Assembly: GCA_964624765.1 (NCBI GenBank)
Contig: CAZUZO010000004.1
Span: 1 to 56,616 of the forward strand
Source: JAGTVB01 sp964624765
Lineage (GTDB): Bacteria; Pseudomonadota; Gammaproteobacteria; HK1
Length of the DNA stretch: 56,616 nt
Direction of reading: 5' to 3'
Shown here in pieces: positions 35,324 to 43,261 of the stretch. A model generated the notes under the pieces. It searched no databases and was not told where the DNA came from. It worked only from the letters and a program-made list of their open reading frames with translations. A program made the translations under genes and the position numbers. Positions within the stretch are counted from its first letter, which is position 1, and every line of letters starts with the position of its first letter.

Positions 35324-37129
35324 TCAGGCGCTTTGGTAACGGCCATAGAGTTTGCTGTAAAGACCGCCGCTTTCCATCAGTTCCTCATGGGCACCCTCTT
35401 CGATGATGCGCCCGGCATCGAAGACATAGACCCGATGGGCTTGCTTGACCGCGCTTAGGCGGTGAGCAACGATCAGCGTCGTGCGGTTCTTGAGGAAACC
35501 TTTCAATGCCTCGTGCAGGCGTGCCTCGGTTTTGGTGTCCAATGCCGAGGTGGCCTCGTCGAGAATGACGACCTTGGGGTCGCTGAGTACCAGCCGTGCG
35601 ATCGCGATCCGTTGCCGCTGGCCGCCAGACAGACGCACTCCCTGCCGACCTACCACACTGTCGAGACCCTGGGGGAGGGCCGCGATGTCGGCGCGCAGCT
35701 GCGCCACCTCGAGGGCTTGCCACAGCCGCTGGTCGGGGATATCACGGCCCAGAGTGAGGTTTTCGCGCACGGTGTCGTTGAATAGGGCCGGATGCTGAAG
35801 TACGGTGCCGACGTTCTCCCGTACCCGGTCCAGACCGATGTCGTTGACCGGAACGCCGCCGAAGGCTAGCACGCCCCTCTGGGGTGGATACAGGCCGAGC
35901 AGCACCTGCACGAACGTCGATTTTCCACCGCCGCTAGCGCCCACCAGCGCGACCTTCTCTCCGGCCGCGATGTCCAACGAGAGGTGGTCTAGCACCCACG
36001 GGCCTTCGCCATAGCGAAAGCAGAGGTCGCGCACCGTTACCCCTACCGTCTCTTGAGCGGCGAACGGATCCCTGCGATGGGGATAGTGCGGTTCCTGCTC
36101 GAGTGCCACCAGCCGGTTGATACGCCCCAGGGCCGCCCGCGCTCCATAGTAGGCATACTGGATGTTGAGGACTTCCTGCACCGGCGTCATCATGAACCAG
36201 AGGTAGCCGAAGACGGCCATCATCTGGCCCACGGTGAGCTCGGAAAACACCACCAGCAGCATGCTCAATGCGCGAAAGACTTCGAAACCGATGAGAAAGA
36301 CGAGAAACGAGAGCCGATTGGAAGCATCGCTTTTCCAGGCGAACGCCACGGCATGGTCGCGTACACCCCGTGCCCGGTCGATGACGCGGGCGATATAGTG
36401 CCGTTCCCGGTTGGCGGCGCGGATTTGCTGGATAGCCTCCAGCGTTTCCGTCAAGGCGTCCTGAAACACCGCGAACGCCGCATTCTCCCGTCGTTTCAAC
36501 TCCTTGACGCGTTTGCCGAGGACCACGGTGAAGTAAATCACGAGGGGGTTTACCAACAGGATGACCAATGCCAGGGGCCAGTGCATCCACAGCAGAACCC
36601 CAGCGATGCCGATGAGCGTCAGCACGCCGATCAAAAACCGTCCGATGGTGACGCCCACGAACTGATCGATGGCGTCGGCGTCGGTGACGAAATGCGCCGT
36701 CACCGCACCGCTGCCCAAGGTCTCGTACTCCGCCATGGAGATCCGTTGCAGACGGTGTAGCAAGTCGCGACGCATGCAAAAGGTGATATCTTTGGCGATA
36801 GCGGTGAATTGCCGCGTTTGCCAGACGCTGAGCAACACCGACACCAGACGCAGCATGACGGTGAGGGTGAGAACAGCCAGCACATACAGCGCCGGCCCGT
36901 GCCAGGCGGGTGGGAATATCCGGTCCATGAGGGCCACTGCCGCTCCCGGATGTTGCAGCAGCACTTCGTCTACCAGCAAGGGCATCAACAGCGGGATGGG
37001 AACGCTTGTCAGCGCCGTCGCGGTAGCGATGACATGTGCCGCTATCAGCTCGCGTCGGTGACGCAGAGCGATGGCGATGACGTATTGCCAGCTATAAGGA
37101 GTGCTTGCGCGAAGCTCCGCTTCGGGCAT
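35324..37129 (-). CDS. ABC exporter, fused membrane and ATPase domains (MsbA/lipid-A-exporter type)
   Basis: A 601-residue half-size ABC exporter. The N-terminal part holds about six hydrophobic segments; the C-terminal ATPase has Walker A GASGGGKST, Q-loop, signature RLSGGQRQRIAIARL, Walker B VVILDEATSALD and H-loop IVAHRLSA. The substrate cannot be told from sequence; relatives export lipids, peptides or drugs. Weak ribosome-binding site before ATG 37129. It is convergent with tex and diverges from the histidine kinase. Confidence 0.9.
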   Translation of the reverse strand: MPEAELRASTPYSWQYVIAIALRHRRELIAAHVIATATALTSVPIPLLMPLLVDEVLLQHPGAAVALMDRIFPPAWHGPALYVLAVLTLTVMLRLVSVLLSVWQTRQFTAIAKDITFCMRRDLLHRLQRISMAEYETLGSGAVTAHFVTDADAIDQFVGVTIGRFLIGVLTLIGIAGVLLWMHWPLALVILLVNPLVIYFTVVLGKRVKELKRRENAAFAVFQDALTETLEAIQQIRAANRERHYIARVIDRARGVRDHAVAFAWKSDASNRLSFLVFLIGFEVFRALSMLLVVFSELTVGQMMAVFGYLWFMMTPVQEVLNIQYAYYGARAALGRINRLVALEQEPHYPHRRDPFAAQETVGVTVRDLCFRYGEGPWVLDHLSLDIAAGEKVALVGASGGGKSTFVQVLLGLYPPQRGVLAFGGVPVNDIGLDRVRENVGTVLQHPALFNDTVRENLTLGRDIPDQRLWQALEVAQLRADIAALPQGLDSVVGRQGVRLSGGQRQRIAIARLVLSDPKVVILDEATSALDTKTEARLHEALKGFLKNRTTLIVAHRLSAVKQAHRVYVFDAGRIIEEGAHEELMESGGLYSKLYGRYQSA

Positions 37130-37242
37130 GGAAACGGACCGGGCTTGACCCTTGGCATCGGCGGTGTGTGGGTTCAGGGATGGCGTCCTCCGTGTTTACC
37201 TGCAACATAGTAGAAGTGGTCACCGTATCACTTTATAGTTCC

Positions 37243-37443
37243 GGTGTAGGTCATCGTTGCGAGCGCTTCTTAAGGTCTTCGCCTTTCCTTTAGAGGGGCA
37301 GCCGATCGGATGGCGCCAGGGATGCCGTGAAGAGAGCCCGGTCGGCTTGACTCCGGCCCCTGCCGCGCAGATCACTGCGCCGAGGGCTTCGGCGCCGATT
37401 CTGTGTTCCCAAGAGCGCCCCCGACGAGACGATGATCATGGCC
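37243..37443. repeat. Family B element, copy 2 (diverged)
   Basis: A 201-bp copy with ends AGGTCATCGTTGCG and CGATGATCATGGCC and a shared interior block GGCTTCGGCGCCGAT. It fills most of the 350-bp gap between the divergent ABC exporter and histidine kinase genes. Flanks ATAGTTCC and ATCATTTC match only partly, so a target duplication is not supported. Confidence 0.7.
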
Positions 37444-37479
37444 ATCATTTCTGTGTCGTAGCGGGACCACGACAACAGC

Positions 37480-40110
37480 ATGGAAGGATTTCGTTCGGGG
37501 CGCGTCGCCCCCTATTGGTTGTTGGGTTTCGGCTGGGTTCTCCTGGGGCTTTGCTTGATGGTGCTCGTGCTCTTGGTGAATATACGGCAGGCGGAGCAAG
37601 ATTTCATTCGGGGCACCAATGAGCTGCACGACCGCCTGGTGCAGCGGCTCAGCAGTAGCGAGGTGGTGTTGGCGGGTTTCGCCGCGCATTTCTCGGTCAA
37701 GGAGGGGATGAATCCTAGCAAAGTTCGCCGCTACGCGCGAAAAATGCTCGAGCACTACCCCCACATCTATCAACTCGAAGCGCAGATCAAGGTGGCGGCC
37801 GCGGAGCTCGAGGCGTTCGAAGCACGCATGCGCAACGCGGGTTATCCGCGCTACAAGGTTCGGAGTTTCAACTACGAAACCGATCGCCGCTGGCAAGACG
37901 TTAGCCCCCGAGCCTTCTACTATCCGATCTACTTCATGGAGCCCCTTATCCCGGAAGCGGTTCCCGTGCTCGGTCTCGATGTTTTTTCCCTGGCCCATCT
38001 CCGAAAAGCCATCGTGGAGGTGGCCCGCACGGCTCAGATGGTCGCTTCTTCGCCGCTGGAGCTGGTGGAAGGGGGACGGGCCTATATCCTGTTTGCTGCC
38101 GTGGATGGCGCACCGGCCGCCGCTCCAGGCTCTGCTCTTGGCCACGCTCAGTTTCCAGACATCATCGTCTCGTTAGTGGTGCGTACCGCGGAGTTGATCG
38201 CTGGAGACAAGTTGACGGGGCAGGACGATGTGACGCTTTACGACTCGGGATTCGACGTAACCGATCCCGCAGGTTGGATCTATCGCCATCCGGTTCCGGC
38301 CGCTCACTCCCTGACGCGGGTAGGGCTGCCCCGCTTTTTCGACAGCCGTGCACTCGAGGTGCCTGGCCACCCTTTCGTATTGCAAGTGACTAGGCAGCTC
38401 ACCTGGAATGTCGCCAAAACATCGCCGCTCATAGCGGTTGGTGGGTTTTTTCTGATCACGTCCTGGGTACTGGCCTTCTATATCCGCAGTCGACAGGTGA
38501 GCGAAGAGCAGCGGGAGGCCGCCACTCGAGCACTGGCCGCCGAGCGCGATCTACTCAACGGTATCACCGCGACAGCCGTGAGTGCCATCGTGGTATTTGA
38601 CCGGGCAGGGGTCGTGACGTTTGCCAACCAGCGGGCCGAGAGCATTCTGGGTCTAGCGCGCCAGCCAGGGGGTTGGCGTTCCGCTCGCGATCGGGAGTGC
38701 CTGTTCATCCCTTGCGAAGGACACTGCGAGGGGAGTGCGATTCCCCTGCTCCAGCGCATCGTCGACAGCGGTCAGCCGCTTTTCGGTGCCCACTATGCGC
38801 TACGATGCCCCGACGGCTCCCATAAACAACTGTCCATTAACGCCGCGCCCCTCAAGCAAAGTGCCGGCGCTGTCAGCCATGTGGTGTGCGCGCTGGAGGA
38901 TATTACCGAGCGCCGGCGCGCTGAAGAGTGGCTCAAGCAAAACGAAATCCAACTGCGTGAGCAAGCACGGCAGCTCACCGAAGCGGACCGGCGTAAGGAC
39001 GAATTTTTGGCGCTGCTCGGTCATGAGTTGCGTAACCCGCTCGCACCGATCCGCAATGCCGTCGTGTGGCTACAAGGGCACGCAGAATATCTGCATCCAC
39101 AGGCACGCTGGGCGCAGGAGGTCATCGGGCGCCAAGTGCATGGCCTGGCTCGTCTGGTAGACGATCTGCTCGATGTGTCGCGCATTACCCAAGGGCGAAT
39201 CGAGCTACGGCTGGCGCCGACTTCCCTCGCCGAGGTGGTTTCCCGGGCCGTGGAAACGGTGTGTCCCACCATCGATGGCCGCCGGCAGACCCTTGAAGTG
39301 TCATTACCGAGAGCCCCGCTCTGGCTGCATGGGGACGTGATCCGGTTGGCCCAGGTTTTCGGCAATCTTCTCGACAATGCATCGAAATACACGCAAGCGG
39401 GTGAAAAGCTCTGGTTGACGGTCGCCCAGGAAGGCGATGAGGCGGTGGTCAGTGTGCGCGATAACGGCGTCGGGATACCGGCGCACATGATGGCGCATAT
39501 TTTTGAGCCGTTTCAACGGGGTAACGGCGGTGGGGGTTCGCACCACGGTGGCCTCGGGCTCGGCCTGAGCCTGGTGCGCGATCTCGTCACCCGGCACGGA
39601 GGTCAGGTCAACGCTTTCAGCGCGGGACCCCAGCGAGGGAGTGAGTTCATCGTGCGCCTGCCGGTGTGGGTGGGTGAGACCCGCGCGCAAATGCCGGCAC
39701 GGCGGGTGGTGAAGGGCTTCCGTCCGCCCCCGACGGTTGCCAAACGCGTGTTGGTAGTGGATGACGAGGCGGATGCTGCGACATCTCTGGCCATGCTGCT
39801 GCACACCATGGGGCACGAGGCGTATACGGCTTCCGATGGGCCCGATGCCCTGACGGCAGTCACCCGCTTACAGCCGCAGGTGGTGATCCTCGATCTGGGG
39901 TTGCCGGGTATGGATGGGTATGAAATCGCGCGTCGCCTGCGCCGCACCCATACCTCCGCGATGTTGTTGCTGATCGCTTTGACTGGCTATGGGCAGGAGA
40001 CGCACCGGCGCCGATCGGCAGCGGTGGGAATCGATAGTTATCTGACGAAACCGGTGGACGACCTCACCTTGGAGTCCTTGATCGGAAACTTTGTGCCGTG
40101 CGAGCATTAA
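37480..40110 (+). CDS. Hybrid sensor histidine kinase with CHASE-like sensor, PAS and receiver
   Basis: An 876-residue inner-membrane sensor kinase. Order: TM1 (about 13-34), periplasmic region 40-310 that looks like a CHASE-type sensor, TM2 (318-336), PAS (about 360-480), HisKA with His515 in GHELRNPLAP, HATPase (N-box NLLDNASKY, G-boxes DNGVGIP and GGLGLGL), and a C-terminal receiver with Asp805 (VILDLGLPGMDG) and Lys857. No output domain or response regulator gene is adjacent, so it probably passes phosphate onward in a phosphorelay or acts through protein contact. The PAS has Cys407, Cys412 and Cys416. The signal is unknown. Confidence 0.92.
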   Translation: MEGFRSGRVAPYWLLGFGWVLLGLCLMVLVLLVNIRQAEQDFIRGTNELHDRLVQRLSSSEVVLAGFAAHFSVKEGMNPSKVRRYARKMLEHYPHIYQLEAQIKVAAAELEAFEARMRNAGYPRYKVRSFNYETDRRWQDVSPRAFYYPIYFMEPLIPEAVPVLGLDVFSLAHLRKAIVEVARTAQMVASSPLELVEGGRAYILFAAVDGAPAAAPGSALGHAQFPDIIVSLVVRTAELIAGDKLTGQDDVTLYDSGFDVTDPAGWIYRHPVPAAHSLTRVGLPRFFDSRALEVPGHPFVLQVTRQLTWNVAKTSPLIAVGGFFLITSWVLAFYIRSRQVSEEQREAATRALAAERDLLNGITATAVSAIVVFDRAGVVTFANQRAESILGLARQPGGWRSARDRECLFIPCEGHCEGSAIPLLQRIVDSGQPLFGAHYALRCPDGSHKQLSINAAPLKQSAGAVSHVVCALEDITERRRAEEWLKQNEIQLREQARQLTEADRRKDEFLALLGHELRNPLAPIRNAVVWLQGHAEYLHPQARWAQEVIGRQVHGLARLVDDLLDVSRITQGRIELRLAPTSLAEVVSRAVETVCPTIDGRRQTLEVSLPRAPLWLHGDVIRLAQVFGNLLDNASKYTQAGEKLWLTVAQEGDEAVVSVRDNGVGIPAHMMAHIFEPFQRGNGGGGSHHGGLGLGLSLVRDLVTRHGGQVNAFSAGPQRGSEFIVRLPVWVGETRAQMPARRVVKGFRPPPTVAKRVLVVDDEADAATSLAMLLHTMGHEAYTASDGPDALTAVTRLQPQVVILDLGLPGMDGYEIARRLRRTHTSAMLLLIALTGYGQETHRRRSAAVGIDSYLTKPVDDLTLESLIGNFVPCEH

Positions 40111-40152
40111 CTGCGGCGCCTTTATCTGCCCAACGTCTCCTTAACCGAGTCA

Positions 40153-40509
40153 GAGCTTGTGAAAAAACCCGCTAGGCAACCCGATAGCGGCGTTGGGCGG
40201 TGCTCGCTCCTCGCCTATCGACTTGATATGTCTCTCGGGGCGTTGGTCATCGTTTCGGCAGTTTGATGACCTTTGCCCTTGGGGCAGCCGACCCCTTGGC
40301 GCAAGGGACGCCGTGAAGACGTCCCTGTCGGCTTGGGTCCGGCATCCTTGCCGCACACACCCTTGCCCAAGGGGTTCGGCTGCCGAAGGCTTGGGCGCCG
40401 ATCGAGCGCTCCGAAGAGCAACCCTGACGAAACGATGACCATGGCCTCTCTCGGCTGCGCGCCGTCCGCCTTGCTCTCGTGGCACTCGCGACGGTTCTTT
40501 CACACCCTC
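40153..40509. repeat. Family A element, copy 4, interrupted by a family B element
   Basis: Left part GAGCTTGTGAAAAAACC to TGATATGTCTCTCGG and right part CTCTCGGCTGCGCG to CACACCCTC are the two halves of one A element. Removing the inserted B element and one copy of its 8-bp target duplication leaves 141 bp, the family size. Flanking triplets are TCA (40150-40152) and TTA (40510-40512). Confidence 0.88.
40239..40446. mobile_element. Family B element, copy 3, inserted into an A element with 8-bp target duplication
   Basis: A 208-bp non-coding element. Its ends are inverted repeats matching at 17 of 19 positions (GGCGTTGGTCATCGTTTCG at left; reverse complement of the right end GGCCATGGTCATCGTTTCG). 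It is bracketed by the direct repeat TCTCTCGG (40231-40238 and 40447-40454). Uninterrupted A copies such as 15911-16050 carry a single TCTCTCGG at this point, which defines the empty site. No reading frame inside looks like a gene. Confidence 0.92.
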
Positions 40510-40604
40510 TTAAGGGGACTGCATCCCTTCTGGGATGTTGCGTCACATCGGCTGGGCGCGTTACGGTAACCACCCATCAACGACTGATCATGAGGTGATA
40601 CCCG

Positions 40605-41231
40605 ATGAGTGATGCCTTGGAGTACTTGGTTAAAGTTCGCCCGGACGCGATGACGTCCTATTTCAAGTTCCTGCGGGAGGCCGGTAAGCATCTGGATACC
40701 CGCAGCCGTGATCTCATTTCTGTGATCACGAAAGTATATGCCCAGACGGAAAACGGGTTTCGGCAGTATCTGAGCCGGGCGATACGTAATGGTGCGACGC
40801 CCGATGAAGTGCTCGACGCGCTACTGATGGCTTTCCCGGCGCTCGGGCTAGCCAAGATCGTGTGGGCGATCGATATCCTGCTGGATATGGATATCCCAGA
40901 GTTTCGGCCCCAAGCCTTCGGTGCCGAGCCCGAGTGGCACGACGTCATGGCCTTTGACCAAGTCACGCCCGATGAGGTCACCTACGCGAGCTGTGATGGG
41001 CGAAATCTCTTTATCTATCGAAATCACGGTAGCATGCGCGTTTACGATAGCCGCTGTCCGCATCAGGTGACCAACATTCCCCATCTCGCCCTCGAAGGCA
41101 AGCAGCTCACTTGCCCTAAGCACCAGTGGGCATTTGATATCGAAACGGGAGAGTGCGTGGCGAAGGGCGATCGACCGCTGAAGCGGTTCGAGCACAAGCT
41201 GGAAGGGGGCCGCTTGTTTGCCTATTGGTAA
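40605..41231 (+). CDS. Fusion of carboxymuconolactone-decarboxylase-like domain and Rieske ferredoxin domain
   Basis: A 208-residue protein. Residues 10-95 resemble the AhpD/CMD fold (RDLISVITKVYAQTENGF, ATPDEVLDALLMAFPALG) but the redox CXXC of AhpD is missing. Residues 110-208 are a Rieske [2Fe-2S] domain with ligands Cys151, His153, Cys170 and His173 (SRCPHQ and LTCPKHQWAFD). The acceptor and substrate are unknown; an electron-transfer role is inferred from the Rieske part. A gamma-carbonic-anhydrase gene follows 36 bases after the stop, suggesting co-transcription. A nested A/B element lies upstream. Confidence 0.85.
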   Translation: MSDALEYLVKVRPDAMTSYFKFLREAGKHLDTRSRDLISVITKVYAQTENGFRQYLSRAIRNGATPDEVLDALLMAFPALGLAKIVWAIDILLDMDIPEFRPQAFGAEPEWHDVMAFDQVTPDEVTYASCDGRNLFIYRNHGSMRVYDSRCPHQVTNIPHLALEGKQLTCPKHQWAFDIETGECVAKGDRPLKRFEHKLEGGRLFAYW

Positions 41232-41267
41232 AGCGTCCGGATGCGACTCGCGACTGGGATTCTAACG

Positions 41268-41789
41268 ATGATCTACTCGATCGGCGATCGTAAGGTCGTG
41301 TTCCAAGGTGATCACTTCATCGCTGAAAATGCCACCGTGATCGGATCGGTGGTGGTGGAGGACAATGCCAGCATTTGGTTCCAAGCGGTGGTGCGGGGCG
41401 ATAACGATCTCATCGTCATCGGCAGGAACAGCAATGTGCAAGATGGGGCCATCCTGCACACCGACCCCGGTATCCCATTGGTGATCGGGGCTCAGGTCAC
41501 CGTTGGGCACCTGGCGATGCTACATGGTTGCACCATCGGTGACGGCACATTGGTCGGCATCAAGAGCGTCATCCTCAACCATGCGGTGGTGGGAAAGGGC
41601 TGCTTGATCGGGGCAAATGCGTTGATCACCGAGGGCAAAGAAATCCCTGACGGCTCGCTGGTGATGGGCTCTCCGGCGCGCGTCATCCGCACCCTCAACG
41701 AGCAGGAGACGGCCGGACTCGCAAGGAGCGCTCGGCGTTATGTGGACAATGCTAGGCGCTATCGCGAGCAGCTTCGAGCGAGGGGTTGA
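41268..41789 (+). CDS. Gamma-class carbonic anhydrase-like hexapeptide protein (YrdA-like)
   Basis: A 173-residue left-handed beta-helix protein with hexapeptide repeats. Likely metal histidines are in ILHTDPG and TVGHLAMLHGCTIGDG, as in the gamma-CA/YrdA family. Many members are of uncertain catalytic activity. I start at ATG 41268 (MIYSIGDRKVVF), matching the family; an ATG nine codons earlier exists. It follows the CMD-Rieske gene closely on the same strand. Confidence 0.9.
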   Translation: MIYSIGDRKVVFQGDHFIAENATVIGSVVVEDNASIWFQAVVRGDNDLIVIGRNSNVQDGAILHTDPGIPLVIGAQVTVGHLAMLHGCTIGDGTLVGIKSVILNHAVVGKGCLIGANALITEGKEIPDGSLVMGSPARVIRTLNEQETAGLARSARRYVDNARRYREQLRARG

Positions 41790-41813
41790 AGCGCTCCTGT
41801 GTCGGTCGTTTCC

Positions 41814-43193
41814 TCATGGGGCAAAGCGCTCGACCAGGTAGCGGAAAATCCCGCGCAGGCCCATGGCTTCGCCCCCTTCGGGCCGGCCGGGCCGGCCTGT
41901 CAGATTAAAAGCCATGAGGTCGAGGTGTGCCCAGGGTGTGTTCTCGGGCACGAATTCGCCGAGGAACAAGGCGGCGGTGATGGCACCGGCGTAGGGTGAG
42001 TCGGTGGCGTTCAAGAGATCGGCAAGGGTGCTTTTCAATAGCGCCCGATAGGGCGCATAGAGGGGAAGCCGCCAGAGCGGGTCTTGCTCCCTTTCGGCGC
42101 TCCTCAATAAACCCGACGCGACGTCATCCTGGCGACAAAACAGGGCGGGAATATCGGTTCCTAGCGCGGTGCGGGCCGCCCCGGTCAGGGTGGCGAAATC
42201 CAACACAAGCTCCGGTTGCTCGCGGCTACTCTCCGCCAACGCATCACAGAGAATCAGTCGGCCTTCCGCGTCGGTGTTGTCGATTTCCACCGTCAGGCCT
42301 TGGCGGGTGCGGATGACATCACCCGGATGTAGAGCATTGCCTGCGATCGCATTCTCCACTGCGGCGATGAGTACCCGCAGTCGCACCGGCAGGGCTGCCG
42401 CCATCACCAAGCGCCCGAGACCGAGGGCGTGGGCCGCTCCCCCCATATCCTTTTTCATCAAGCGCATCGCCTTGGCGGACTTCAGGTCGAGCCCCCCGGT
42501 ATCAAAACACACACCCTTGCCCACCAGGGTCAGTTTGGGGTTGGATTCGTCACCCCAACGCAGGTCGATGAGGCGAGGCGGATGTTGGCTGGCACGCCCC
42601 ACGGCATGGATGGCTGGGAAGTCGTTGGTGAGGAGCTCGTCCCCGACCATCTGCTTGATCTCACCGCCAAACTCCCGAGCAAGCCGCGCCATCGCCTCTG
42701 CCAGCTGCTCGGGCATCATGTCGTCTGCCGGGGTGTTGATGAGATCGCGGACTAAGTAAATCGCTTCGATCGGGTTTTGCACCGCCGTGACATTGCAAGT
42801 GGGCGGTATGGCGAGCCGTGCTCGGGGTTGCGGATCGGTGCGATAGTGCGTGAACTGGTAGGCCCCGAGTGCCCAGCCCACGAGCGCTCGTTCGATGAGC
42901 TCAACCGTCCAATTCGCCTCGAGACGGTAGTCCTGGGGCGGCAGGTTGATTGGCAGATCCCCCAACGCCCAGGGATCGGCCCGCGATGTGATGCCGGCGA
43001 TCACTTTCCCAAGCTCCGCGCCAGGGCTTGGCATGAGACAGAAAGTTCCGGCCTTAGCCTGAAATGAGGTGGCCGCTACCCAACGGCGTGTCGGTTCATC
43101 CTGTTGCTCTAACCAATCGCTGAAGCGGTTCTCTTCGACCGGCTCGAGGGCCACGGCGTTAGGTGGGGTATCTTGAGTCAACCAGTTTGGCAT
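41814..43193 (-). CDS. Leucyl-aminopeptidase-family (M17) protein
   Basis: A 459-residue M17 metallopeptidase. Conserved metal and catalytic motifs: VGKGVCFDTGGLDLKSAKAMRLMKKDMGGAA (near 250) and NTDAEGRLILCDAL (near 330). The last part, WAHLDLMAFN, also fits. The ATG at 43265 would overlap the metH stop (ATGA), but the family-like N terminus begins at ATG 43193, with AGGAAA upstream, so I prefer that. It lies downstream of metH on the same strand and may be co-transcribed. Confidence 0.88.
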   Translation of the reverse strand: MPNWLTQDTPPNAVALEPVEENRFSDWLEQQDEPTRRWVAATSFQAKAGTFCLMPSPGAELGKVIAGITSRADPWALGDLPINLPPQDYRLEANWTVELIERALVGWALGAYQFTHYRTDPQPRARLAIPPTCNVTAVQNPIEAIYLVRDLINTPADDMMPEQLAEAMARLAREFGGEIKQMVGDELLTNDFPAIHAVGRASQHPPRLIDLRWGDESNPKLTLVGKGVCFDTGGLDLKSAKAMRLMKKDMGGAAHALGLGRLVMAAALPVRLRVLIAAVENAIAGNALHPGDVIRTRQGLTVEIDNTDAEGRLILCDALAESSREQPELVLDFATLTGAARTALGTDIPALFCRQDDVASGLLRSAEREQDPLWRLPLYAPYRALLKSTLADLLNATDSPYAGAITAALFLGEFVPENTPWAHLDLMAFNLTGRPGRPEGGEAMGLRGIFRYLVERFAP

Positions 43194-43261
43194 TGGGAGT
43201 TTCCTGGAATGCCTTCGCCCTGTTCGCCTGTGGATCGGACCTGCAGCTGCAGCTCTGGAGG

